Shown in pieces: positions 7,889 to 14,531 of a DNA stretch of 48,937 bases. The notes below the pieces were generated by a model. It worked only from the letters and a program-made list of their open reading frames with translations, made no database searches and was not told the origin of the DNA. The stretch covers positions 1 to 48,937 of the forward strand of contig CAYHBW010000003.1 in the NCBI GenBank assembly GCA_964355085.1, in the 5' to 3' direction. The translations under genes and the position numbers were made by a program. How positions within the stretch are numbered: position 1 is the stretch's first letter; the number at the start of each line of letters is the position of its first letter. Origin of the DNA: REEB48 sp964355085 (GTDB lineage Bacteria > Patescibacteriota > Minisyncoccia > UBA6257 > 02-FULL-45-10c).

Positions 7889-8953
7889 ATGAACGTTCTG
7901 GAAGCGGCAAGGGTATTGGGTCTGTCAGCGGCATCGTTCTTATTGGCGCTCACGTTGACGCCGGCAGTGGTCAAGCTCTTACGGCATTTTCATTTCAATA
8001 AACAGATACGGAGCAAGGAGCAGGCGCCCGTTTTTTATGAGCTCCATAAGGGAAAGGAGAATACTCCGACGATGGGCGGCATAGTCATCTGGGCGACGGT
8101 TTTTCTCCTTGCTTTGTTCCTATGGCTGATGGGAGTATTTTTTGAAACTGCGTCGGATGGCGGGCAAGGATTCTGGAGTTATCTGAATTTCGTGGATCGC
8201 GCCCAGACCTATCTTCCTTTGGCTGCGATGTTCGTTGCGGCGGCGCTCGGTCTTGTAGACGACCTGATGGGGGTTTTCCGCGTCGGGACAAACGGCGGAG
8301 GACTTAAAGTTTCCCAGAAAATAATAATGTATCTTTCCTTGGCGATTATCGGAGGGCTTTGGTTTTATTACCGCCTGGATTGGAATGTGCTTTATATCCC
8401 GTTTTTCGGGAATATCGATATCGGCTGGTGGTATGTTCCATTTTTCGTTTTCATCATCGTAGCCAGCGCATTTTCCGCGAATGAAACAGACGGATTGGAC
8501 GGATTACTCGGCGGAGTGTCTCTTTTTTCTTTCGGCGCGCTGACAGTCGTGGCTTTTTCAATCGGGCGATATGACTTGGCCACGTTCAGCGGCGTGACAA
8601 TAGGAGCCCTACTGGCCTTTCTCTGGTTCAATATTTATCCGGCCAGATTTTTCATGGGGGATACCGGATCAATGGCCTTGGGAATAACCATGGGCATGAT
8701 CGCCATGCTTACGAACACTGCGATTTTTCTTCCGTTTTTCGCGATGATTCCGGTAATCGAATCTCTTTCCGTAATTGTTCAGCTGACCAGTAAAAAACTG
8801 CGCGGGAAAAAAATATTTATTTCCACTCCGATCCACCATCATTTTGAAGCGATCGGCTGGCCGGAAACAAAGGTGACGATGCGTTTCTGGATAATTTCTT
8901 CGGTTTTCAGCGCTCTCGGACTGGCCTTCTTTTTCATAAGCAGATATATTTAG
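7889..8953 (+). CDS. mraY: Phospho-N-acetylmuramoyl-pentapeptide-transferase
   Basis: Integral membrane enzyme that transfers phospho-MurNAc-pentapeptide to undecaprenyl phosphate, forming lipid I. The family signatures are all present: TPTMGGIVIW near residue 60, D124-D125 (LVDDLMG), NETDGLDG at 198-205, GDTGS from 257 (D258), and the HHH motif at 316-318 (PIHHHFEAIGWPE). About ten hydrophobic helices are visible. The 354-aa length is usual. A bidirectional terminator follows 6 nt after the stop. Confidence 0.97.
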   Translation: MNVLEAARVLGLSAASFLLALTLTPAVVKLLRHFHFNKQIRSKEQAPVFYELHKGKENTPTMGGIVIWATVFLLALFLWLMGVFFETASDGGQGFWSYLNFVDRAQTYLPLAAMFVAAALGLVDDLMGVFRVGTNGGGLKVSQKIIMYLSLAIIGGLWFYYRLDWNVLYIPFFGNIDIGWWYVPFFVFIIVASAFSANETDGLDGLLGGVSLFSFGALTVVAFSIGRYDLATFSGVTIGALLAFLWFNIYPARFFMGDTGSMALGITMGMIAMLTNTAIFLPFFAMIPVIESLSVIVQLTSKKLRGKKIFISTPIHHHFEAIGWPETKVTMRFWIISSVFSALGLAFFFISRYI

Positions 8954-8958
8954 AAGAA

Positions 8959-8985
8959 AAATCACCTTAACAGGTGATTTCAATT
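8959..8985. terminator. Bidirectional terminator between mraY and the 100-aa gene
   Basis: AAATCACCT (8959-8967) pairs with AGGTGATTT (8972-8980). T-rich tails occur on both strands, serving mraY on plus and the convergent small gene on minus. Confidence 0.75.
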
Positions 8986-8987
8986 AT

Positions 8988-9290
8988 TTACTCGTTGCAG
9001 GATATCGATCTTGTACAGTAACCGTTATTCACGCAATCCGCTACATTTCCGAAGCATTGCGGGTTCGGCGGTTTTGCGGCCGACAGCCGGCCGGAAGGAG
9101 AGAGCCAGAATCCTCCCCGGTTTTCCAAGCTTATGAGCGCGTGAAAACGGTATTTTCCGGCTTGCCTATGCGGAACAATCCGCAGATTCGGATACTTTTT
9201 CCGAAGTCCGAGGATCTTTTTTTGCTGGGCTTTATTCGCGTATTTGTTCCTTTTTGCCTGATGGATCTGCGTCCTGTTTTTTCCGGACAT
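8988..9290 (-). CDS. Small basic protein with C-terminal Cys cluster, 100 aa
   Basis: Unrecognised. The N-terminal half is strongly basic (HQAKRNKYANKAQQKKI, GLRKKYPNLRIV), followed by GKYRFHALISLE and a C-terminal tail with four Cys (C79, C86, C93 and C98) that could bind metal or form disulphides. The start is fixed by AAAGGAGG 6 nt before the ATG. The minus-strand promoter is TTGAAA (9338-9343), 17 nt, TAAAAT (9315-9320). It could be a nucleic-acid-binding protein, but only the charge supports that. Confidence 0.7.
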   Translation of the reverse strand: MSGKNRTQIHQAKRNKYANKAQQKKILGLRKKYPNLRIVPHRQAGKYRFHALISLENRGGFWLSPSGRLSAAKPPNPQCFGNVADCVNNGYCTRSISCNE

Positions 9291-9358
9291 ATTTCCTCCT
9301 TTAGTTCTGATGTGATTTTAATACGGATTCCGTCGGATTTCAAATCACCCCCGTTATA

Positions 9359-9387
9359 TTGACTTTTTACTGCTTATATTGTAATAT
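9359..9387 (+). promoter_or_regulatory. sppA promoter
   Basis: TTGACT at 9359-9364, 17-nt spacer, TAATAT at 9382-9387. The leader is about 30 nt and contains GAGAGG before the ATG. Confidence 0.75.
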
Positions 9388-9424
9388 ATCTAACAGTACA
9401 CTTCGCAAACAAGAGAGGTAGAAG

Positions 9425-10309
9425 ATGAACCTGTCATTGACGGATTGGCTGGATTCGAGCCGTAAGGTCAAAAAGCTCAAGCGGATCGAAAAGCTCCAGG
9501 GAAATCTGGACATCGCGGTTCTGACCCTGGAAGGGGTCATCGCTTCGAGTTCGGAGGAGGGCGGCCGTTACCGTTACGTGACGGAATCGCTTTCCGAGCT
9601 GGCGCAGATCAAGCCGGACGTACTACTGCTGCGGATCAACAGTCCCGGCGGAACCACCGGGGCTTCGGAAGAGATCTACCGGTCGGTCATGGCGCTCAAG
9701 CGGAACTGCGGGACGAAAGTCGTCGTGCTCATGGAGGACGTCTGCGCAAGCGGCGGTCTCTATGTGGCGATGGCCGGAGACCGGATTCTCGCGAAGGCGG
9801 GGACGCTGACCGGATCGATCGGCGTCATCCTTCAGGGCATCGAGTACAAAGAGGTACTCGATCTTCTCAAGGTGAAGACGCGCACCATCAAGTCGGGGAA
9901 GTTCAAGGATATCCTTTCTCCGACACGTTCGATGCTGCCGGAAGAGGAGTCCCTGCTGACCGAGATGATCATGGACGTCTACGAGCAATTCGTCCAGGTG
10001 GTCGCCGCCGGCCGGAAAATGAGCGTGGAAGAGGTCAAGGCGTTCGCCGACGGGCGCGTGATGACCGGGGCGCAGGCGCTGCGCTTGGGCCTGGTGGATG
10101 CGCTCGGCGGATACGACGACGCCGTCGAGGTGTGCCGCAAGCTGGCGGCCATTCCAGAAGACGAAGAGCACGAGATGGAGTCGTGGGTCGGACCGGAGAA
10201 GAACCTGCTGGCCAAGTTCGGCCTCGCATCGCAGGTCTCGGTCCTCAACGACTTCGCGATCAGCGCGAAGCTGTCTGGGATGCCTCTCTGGCTCATGCCG
10301 CGCTTCTGA
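9425..10309 (+). CDS. sppA: Signal peptide peptidase SppA, short type
   Basis: Serine-lysine protease of family S49 that degrades cleaved signal peptides and other membrane-associated peptides. LLLRINSPGGTTGASEEIY is the ClpP-like core. The predicted nucleophile is S109 in CASGGLYVAMAGD, and the conserved IKSGKFKDI segment (155-163) holds the general-base Lys (K156, or K159 as alternative). No N-terminal transmembrane helix is visible, so it may be peripheral. The gene stands out: it is clearly GC-richer (many CGC, CTG and GTC codons) than its neighbours, suggesting acquisition. It has its own promoter, ribosome binding site and terminator. Confidence 0.92.
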   Translation: MNLSLTDWLDSSRKVKKLKRIEKLQGNLDIAVLTLEGVIASSSEEGGRYRYVTESLSELAQIKPDVLLLRINSPGGTTGASEEIYRSVMALKRNCGTKVVVLMEDVCASGGLYVAMAGDRILAKAGTLTGSIGVILQGIEYKEVLDLLKVKTRTIKSGKFKDILSPTRSMLPEEESLLTEMIMDVYEQFVQVVAAGRKMSVEEVKAFADGRVMTGAQALRLGLVDALGGYDDAVEVCRKLAAIPEDEEHEMESWVGPEKNLLAKFGLASQVSVLNDFAISAKLSGMPLWLMPRF

Positions 10310-10320
10310 TGCGGCGATAA

Positions 10321-10356
10321 CACCCCTTCCGGGAAACCGGGAGGGGTGTATTATTT
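10321..10356 (+). terminator. sppA terminator
   Basis: Twelve-bp stem (10321-10332 with 10337-10348) closed by a GAAA tetraloop and followed by ATTATTTCC. Confidence 0.8.
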
Positions 10357-10447
10357 CCGACGGATTCGGGGAATTTTATTTGACAATAGCTCGATAATTA
10401 TTCTATAGTATTTTCAGTATAAGCAGAGTTTATAAAGAGGTGAAGAG

Positions 10448-10792
10448 ATGCTTGTGATATCCGTTGTGGTTTTGATAATCGGAATTATTCTTATTTTGGG
10501 ATCTACTCCTACCAGTGAACCGGATACGCAGTCATTTTTTATTGGACTTATCACTATAGGCATAGGCACCTGGTGCGCCTATAAAGCCGGTACTGGCCAT
10601 TTGAGCGATTCGCTTTCCGAAGGAGATGTCCGGGAAGTTGTCTGCACTGCCCCAATCGATGGTAAGAGATATGGAGCTCTTCTTCGAAAACCTGACGGTG
10701 AATTGGAGGCGAGCTTTCTTTCTAAAGTCCCTCCCAAGAATTTCGTAGTAACCGAGGATGCTGAAAAGTATTCTCCTTATCCCGGGAAATGA
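10448..10792 (+). CDS. Small membrane protein, 114 aa
   Basis: Two hydrophobic helices (about residues 2-19 and 29-46) are followed by a soluble C-terminal domain of about 65 residues (REVVCTAPIDGKRYGALLRK). Unrecognised family. The start is supported by AGAGGTGAAGAG before the ATG, and a promoter with TTGACA (10380-10385), 18 nt, TATAGT (10404-10409) lies upstream. A terminator follows at 10807. It sits in the accessory stretch after sppA. Confidence 0.72.
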   Translation: MLVISVVVLIIGIILILGSTPTSEPDTQSFFIGLITIGIGTWCAYKAGTGHLSDSLSEGDVREVVCTAPIDGKRYGALLRKPDGELEASFLSKVPPKNFVVTEDAEKYSPYPGK

Positions 10793-10806
10793 ATCCGGCA
10801 TCTTCC

Positions 10807-10836
10807 GCCCCGATCAAAAGTCGGGGCATTTTATTT
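10807..10836 (+). terminator. Terminator of the 114-aa gene
   Basis: GCCCCGA (10807-10813) pairs with TCGGGGC (10821-10827), followed by ATTTTATTTT. Confidence 0.85.
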
Positions 10837-10857
10837 TAAAACAATTTTTATCACGAA

Positions 10858-10885
10858 ATTTAAAATCCCGATTTTCATCGGGATT
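10858..10885 (-). terminator. Terminator of the 67-aa gene
   Basis: AATCCCGAT pairs with ATCGGGATT (10864-10872 with 10877-10885), followed on the minus strand by TTAAATTT. The gene's TGA is at the edge of the stem. Confidence 0.7.
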
Positions 10886-11088
10886 CATTGTTTCATTATC
10901 TCAACGGCATAAGTTTTTGCGGAGGAGTATTTTCTGACCTGGATTTTTCCTTCCAGATCGGCAAAGTAAGAGGCCATGCGCATTCCCCAGGCCCAGACGT
11001 GCCAATGGATGAATTTAAAAAGAACCTTTCTTTCTTTATCAATATACAGGCGGATATCCACTTCGTAGCGCCCGGGCGCGAGTCGCAT
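10885..11088 (-). CDS. Small orphan protein, 67 aa
   Basis: Unrecognised. Aromatic-rich and basic (FKFIHWHVWAWGMRM in the middle) with a beta-rich look. The promoter TTGACA (11143-11148), 17 nt, TATCTT (11120-11125) predicts a leader of about 25 nt. The ribosome binding site is weak (GGA about 9 nt upstream). An ATG 11 nt upstream opens a different frame of equal length, but that frame encodes a less protein-like, Pro/Ser/Cys-rich product, so I prefer this one. Confidence 0.55.
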   Translation of the reverse strand: MRLAPGRYEVDIRLYIDKERKVLFKFIHWHVWAWGMRMASYFADLEGKIQVRKYSSAKTYAVEIMKQ

Positions 11089-11147
11089 GCGGTTTCCATG
11101 CTATGCAGTACTGATAATAAAGATATGTTTTCGAGTGTCGAGTGTCA

Positions 11148-11173
11148 AATAAAAAGCCCCGTCATCGGGGCTT
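11148..11173 (-). terminator. Terminator of the 84-aa gene, fused to the next promoter
   Basis: AAGCCCCG (11154-11161) pairs with CGGGGCTT (11166-11173). The tail on the minus strand, TTTTTATTTGACA, contains the -35 box of the following gene. Confidence 0.85.
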
Positions 11174-11416
11174 GCGCGTTCCTAAAGCAAGGCGGAAAAT
11201 GGGTCCGCAGAAATTACAGGATTTGAAGTGGCGGATCCTATCTGCCGGGCGGCTAAGTTCGGAAAATTTCAATTCGGAGACAATCTTTACTTCATGCGTC
11301 AGGATGCATTCTTCTGTAGGGAGGTTTCCTCCCAATCCATCAAGCTCCTTCCGTATTTTGGCCAATTGTTCGGGATTTAATCCTTTACGCATGCTGTCTC
11401 CAGGTCGGTTTTCCAT
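11162..11416 (-). CDS. Small orphan protein, 84 aa
   Basis: Unrecognised. The N-terminal part (GLNPEQLAKIRKELDGLGG) looks like a helix-turn-helical segment, and the C-terminus has CNFCGP. I start it at ATG 11416, preceded by GGAG at 8 nt. The frame is open to a TTG at 11470, but that stretch is better read as a promoter: TTGAAA, 17 nt, TATTCT. Own promoter, ribosome binding site and terminator. Confidence 0.65.
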   Translation of the reverse strand: MENRPGDSMRKGLNPEQLAKIRKELDGLGGNLPTEECILTHEVKIVSELKFSELSRPADRIRHFKSCNFCGPIFRLALGTRKPR

Positions 11417-11487
11417 GATTTTCTCCGCGTATGCTGAATTAAGAATAGAATATTCCAAATATTTTTTCAATGAAATTAGAAATTTAG

Positions 11488-11496
11488 TTATCCACA
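11488..11496 (+). promoter_or_regulatory. Single DnaA-box-like site
   Basis: TTATCCACA is a perfect match to the bacterial DnaA box. No second box or AT-rich unwinding region is seen nearby, so on its own this is not an origin. Confidence 0.25.
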
Positions 11497-11506
11497 GCGT
11501 TGGAAA

Positions 11507-11534
11507 TTGTTGATTTCCTGGTATTTGCTATATT
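11507..11534 (+). promoter_or_regulatory. Promoter of the five-hairpin RNA
   Basis: TTGTTG (11507-11512), 16-nt spacer, TATATT (11529-11534). Predicted start near 11541. Confidence 0.55.
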
Positions 11535-11540
11535 AAGAAT

Positions 11541-11682
11541 AAGCGCAGTCGCTCTCAAGCGATTCCGCGATAGCAGGGGAAAACAAAATCACCCCTAGCT
11601 GACGGTTCATCTTCCGTCGTAACAACAAAAAGGTACCCAGTACCTTGAAGACCCTCGACTCGTCGAGGGTCCTTCTTTTTTT
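11541..11682 (+). ncRNA. Candidate small RNA with five tandem hairpins
   Basis: Between a plausible promoter and a T7 tract there is no usable ORF but five consecutive stems: 11547-11553/11558-11564; 11572-11579 with 11592-11600 (one bulged A); 11601-11605 with 11614-11618; 11630-11636 with 11640-11646; and the terminator stem 11650-11659 with 11662-11671, followed by CTTCTTTTTTT. Nearly every base except the A-rich stretch at 11619-11630 is in a stem. I know no family with this layout. It probably acts as a trans-acting RNA or protein-binding scaffold, but that is inference. Confidence 0.6.
11650..11682 (+). terminator. Terminator of the five-hairpin RNA
   Basis: Ten-bp stem GACCCTCGAC/GTCGAGGGTC with a 2-nt loop, then CTTCTTTTTTT. 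The tail abuts TTGACA of the next unit. Confidence 0.85.
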
Positions 11683-11683
11683 A

Positions 11684-11712
11684 TTGACATTTAATTTGAA
11701 AAGTTATATGAT
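11684..11712 (+). promoter_or_regulatory. Near-consensus promoter
   Basis: TTGACA (11684-11689), 17-nt spacer, TATGAT (11707-11712). The predicted start of transcription falls at about 11719, the A of an ATG. Confidence 0.8.
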
Positions 11713-11718
11713 AATATC

Positions 11719-11858
11719 ATGAAAAACTTAATGGCAAAGTATTATACAGTCAGAACCTCGGATTTTCGCCAAGGCAGTTTTTCATTTCTGACAGCGTAAG
11801 CTTAAAGATTAAGAAATCCAGACTCCCTCGGCGAGATATCGCCGAGGGAGTTTTAGTT
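11719..11858 (+). ncRNA. Short promoter-terminator unit: small RNA or leaderless 26-codon gene
   Basis: The transcript starting near 11719 could be a leaderless message for a 26-aa peptide (11719-11799, beginning MKNLMAKYYTVRT and ending in TAA) or a small RNA. Supporting RNA, GTCAGAA and TTCTGAC pair around a GCC-AA-GGC mini-hairpin, CTTAA pairs with TTAAG, and a 13-bp terminator stem follows (11822-11834 with 11839-11851). Both readings remain open. Confidence 0.45.
11822..11858 (+). terminator. Strong intrinsic terminator
   Basis: Thirteen-bp stem ACTCCCTCGGCGA/TCGCCGAGGGAGT with a GATA loop, followed by TTTAGTTT. Confidence 0.85.
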
Positions 11859-11898
11859 TCGGCGATATTTCGAAATCGTACCTTGAGAGGTGGCGCGC

Positions 11899-12102
11899 AT
11901 GTGCTACAATCCCGGAAGCAGCAGGTCATGCGACATATGTCAGAAATATAGCTGCAACTGTCGCGAGATCGCCGAAAAAAATCGGAAGAAAAAAATGTCA
12001 AAAAGAGAGAGGCACTGCGAAGAGAAGTTATTGCGCTTGGAGAGTGAACTCTATAAATCCCTGCGCATTCTTCAAGATATTCTGGATGAATTCGGAAGTT
12101 AA
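11899..12102 (+). CDS. Small Cys-rich coiled-coil protein, 67 aa
   Basis: The N-terminus carries a Cys cluster (C2, then CDIC, then CNC within the first 25 residues), likely a small zinc site, followed by a basic linker (KNRKKKMSKRERHCEEK) and a leucine-rich amphipathic helix (LLRLESELYKSLRILQDILDEF) that could form a coiled coil. I start at ATG 11899, 8 nt after GAGAGG, rather than at the GTG three codons earlier. A terminator follows. Family not recognised; it could be a small regulator. Confidence 0.62.
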   Translation: MCYNPGSSRSCDICQKYSCNCREIAEKNRKKKMSKRERHCEEKLLRLESELYKSLRILQDILDEFGS

Positions 12103-12111
12103 TAATTCTCA

Positions 12112-12136
12112 ACCCGCCATATGGCGGGTTTTTTAT
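12112..12136 (+). terminator. Terminator of the 67-aa Cys-rich gene
   Basis: AACCCGCCA (12112-12120) pairs with TGGCGGGTT (12123-12131), then TTTTAT. It sits between convergent genes. Confidence 0.85.
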
Positions 12137-13443
12137 CCTAGTCTGTCGTTTTGTATGAATATCTTAAGTCCGTGCAGCCACATTTTAAGAGCTTTTCGCA
12201 ATGGAAGAACATTAAGAATCAGATAATAGAGTTCGATGAGTCCTTTGATGATCCAGCCGGGGAATCCGGAGATTATAAACGGACCGATTTTTGCAACGGC
12301 GTATTTTGCTCCGACCGGAATTACATACGGATATTCTTTTTTCGGCTTAAAAATCCTATGCCTTGGTTTGTCGGTGATTTTTTCCGCGAATTTCACATCT
12401 TCCAGTATGTTATGCGCCGCAACTTTTGCCTGTTCAATGGCGGCTTCGGCAAGCTGAGGTATCGGCTTTCCGGATTCCGGTTCATAAACGCAGATTGAAT
12501 CTCCGACTGCATATATTCTCCCGTAAAGTTCCAGATCCGGAGTTTGTGGAAGACAGCTCATCGCCGGACTTACTTCCGGACGCCCCTTTGCTTCTTTTTT
12601 TAAAGGCAAAGTCACTATGAGATTTGAGGCCTTGACTCCGCCGGTCCAAATGAGAATGTCATATTCTATCTGTCTTCCGCTTGTCAGAGAAATTTCCCTT
12701 TTTCCTACTTTTGTAATCCCTTCTCCGATCAGGATTTCAACACCGATGGAATTCAGGCGTTCGGTGACTTTATCGATCACTTTAGGATGAAATCCCGGGA
12801 GCAGTGTCGGCGCCGCCTGGATCAATTGAAGATTAATATTGCAGAGAGCCGTCTTTTCGTCCCTAAGCTGGCAAAGCCAGGATTTAAGTTCGCCGGCAAG
12901 CTCCACTCCCGTAGAGCCGCCTCCGCCGATTACTATGTTGAATCGTTTTTCCTTTGATGCTCCCTCGATAAGATTCCAGACCGCGTCTCGGATTTGAATG
13001 GCATCTGCAAAAGATTTCAATGTAATGGAATTTTCTTTCAGTCCCGGGATGTCAAAGTAATTTACTTCTGTTCCGAGCGCCATCACCAGATAATCGAATC
13101 CGTATTTTTTACCGGATTCGGAATGGATATCGCCTTCGATCAGATCCAGTTCGGTCAATCTTTCCTGAATAACCGTTATCGGCTTATCTTCAAAAATATC
13201 GGAAAGGGAGATTGTAACGATGCGTTTGAGATCCAGCTGGTTGGCGAGATTTTTGGATGTAGTGGCTATTTCGTAAAGCGTCGGATAATAAGTATGGTAA
13301 TTCCTCTGGTCTATCAAGACCACATCGTATTTTTCTTCAAGTTCGAGTTTTCTGATGCCGCTGCTTAAAACCTGCGCGGCTTTAAGCCCTCCGAATCCTG
13401 CGCCAAGGACGACAATTTTTTTCTTATCATTAGGGCGGCTCAT
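12133..13443 (-). CDS. ndh: Type II NADH dehydrogenase / FAD-dependent oxidoreductase
   Basis: Membrane-associated flavoprotein that passes electrons from NADH to quinone without pumping protons. The FAD-binding GAGFGG motif is at residues 14-19, the second Rossmann GGGGSTGVELAGEL starts at about 173, and IYAVGDSICV (the AxGD FAD motif) lies near 315. The C-terminal region (IISGFPGWIIKGLIELYYLI) fits the membrane-binding helices. Length is typical at 436 aa. TATAAT at 13450-13455 ends 6 nt before the ATG, predicting a leaderless mRNA. It is the only respiratory-type gene in the window. Confidence 0.92.
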   Translation of the reverse strand: MSRPNDKKKIVVLGAGFGGLKAAQVLSSGIRKLELEEKYDVVLIDQRNYHTYYPTLYEIATTSKNLANQLDLKRIVTISLSDIFEDKPITVIQERLTELDLIEGDIHSESGKKYGFDYLVMALGTEVNYFDIPGLKENSITLKSFADAIQIRDAVWNLIEGASKEKRFNIVIGGGGSTGVELAGELKSWLCQLRDEKTALCNINLQLIQAAPTLLPGFHPKVIDKVTERLNSIGVEILIGEGITKVGKREISLTSGRQIEYDILIWTGGVKASNLIVTLPLKKEAKGRPEVSPAMSCLPQTPDLELYGRIYAVGDSICVYEPESGKPIPQLAEAAIEQAKVAAHNILEDVKFAEKITDKPRHRIFKPKKEYPYVIPVGAKYAVAKIGPFIISGFPGWIIKGLIELYYLILNVLPLRKALKMWLHGLKIFIQNDRLG

Positions 13444-13514
13444 AATGATATTATACTCGAAATTCCGACTCTCTCCAATTTTAATCGGGTGAATTTTCAG
13501 ATATAATTAATGGA

Positions 13515-14531
13515 ATGAGATTTTTGAGCAAAATGAAGAAGAGGGAGTTGAAAGATAAAATCTGCCTTTTACGGCTGGATTTCAATACCGAAGATAATTG
13601 GCGCATGGATGCCAGCTTGAGGACGATCAGATTTCTTACGGCCAGATGCAGGTCAGTGGTCATTTTAAGCCATAAAGGGAGGCCGAAGGGATTTGACGCT
13701 TCTTTGAGCTTGAAGCCGATTTCCGGAATTCTAAGCCGGAAAATCCAAAAAAAGGTGGTTTTTATCCCTCATTTCCGATTTCAGGAGATTGGAGAGCTTG
13801 TGAGGTCATCTCCGGAAGGATCGGTATTTCTCATTGAGAATCTGCGGTTTTTGGATGGCGAGTCAGTAAACAATCCGGTATTGGCGGAACATCTCTCCGG
13901 ATTGGGGGATATCTATATAAATGACGCTTTTGCGGTTTCCCACCGGGCGAACGCTTCCGTAGCGGCCATAACTTCCCATTTGCCCAGCTATGCCGGACTT
14001 GAACTTGAGGAGGAAATCATTCAGCTGACACAGGTCATTAAAAATCCGAAAAAGCCGCTCGTTGTAATTCTCGGCGGTTTGAAGATTGAGGATAAATTAC
14101 GCATATTCGATAATCTTAAATCGAGGACATCCGCTTTTCTTATCGGAGGCGCTCTTACGGATGATGTCATCGGAGAATTCAACAACCGGAAACTTATTCC
14201 GCCGGTTGATTTAAAAAAAGACGGCAATGCAATCCGCGATATCGGTCCGGGAACTGTCAAAAAATTCTGCGGAATAATAAAAGGAGCGAAGACCGTGATT
14301 TGGAACGGTCCGCTCGGCGATATCGGAGACAGAAGATTTCGGGGCGGAACTGAAGCAATCGCAAGATGCATTACCCGCAAAAAGAACGCGATCGTCGGCG
14401 GAGGGGAGACTGTGATGTTTTTGAAAAAAATGAAACTGGATAAAAAAGTCAGATTTATCTCAACCGGTGGCGGCGCCATGTTGGATTTTCTTGCAGGGGA
14501 AAAGCTTCCCGGCATAGAATCGTTAAAATAA
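13515..14531 (+). CDS. pgk: Phosphoglycerate kinase, compact divergent form
   Basis: Glycolytic enzyme making ATP from 1,3-bisphosphoglycerate. Recognisable blocks: LLRLDFNTE near residue 19, SHKGRPKG near 52, FLIENLRFLDGE near 103, GDIYINDAFAVSHRANAS near 132, GGLKIEDKL (canonically GGAKVxDK) and VIWNGPLG. The nucleotide-site GGGDS is GGGET here. At 338 aa it is about 50 residues shorter than usual. TATAAT (13502-13507) ends 7 nt before ATG. Its stop TAA overlaps the next ATG by one base, so the two are cotranscribed. Confidence 0.9.
   Translation: MRFLSKMKKRELKDKICLLRLDFNTEDNWRMDASLRTIRFLTARCRSVVILSHKGRPKGFDASLSLKPISGILSRKIQKKVVFIPHFRFQEIGELVRSSPEGSVFLIENLRFLDGESVNNPVLAEHLSGLGDIYINDAFAVSHRANASVAAITSHLPSYAGLELEEEIIQLTQVIKNPKKPLVVILGGLKIEDKLRIFDNLKSRTSAFLIGGALTDDVIGEFNNRKLIPPVDLKKDGNAIRDIGPGTVKKFCGIIKGAKTVIWNGPLGDIGDRRFRGGTEAIARCITRKKNAIVGGGETVMFLKKMKLDKKVRFISTGGGAMLDFLAGEKLPGIESLK

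Noticed and set aside
11416..11470. Upstream TTG start extending the 84-aa gene to 102 aa
   Set aside because: The added stretch is a good promoter (TTGAAA, 17 nt, TATTCT), while ATG 11416 has a GGAG ribosome binding site.
11488..11496. Replication origin
   Set aside because: One DnaA box only, with no cluster, no AT-rich unwinding region, and no dnaA or dnaN nearby.
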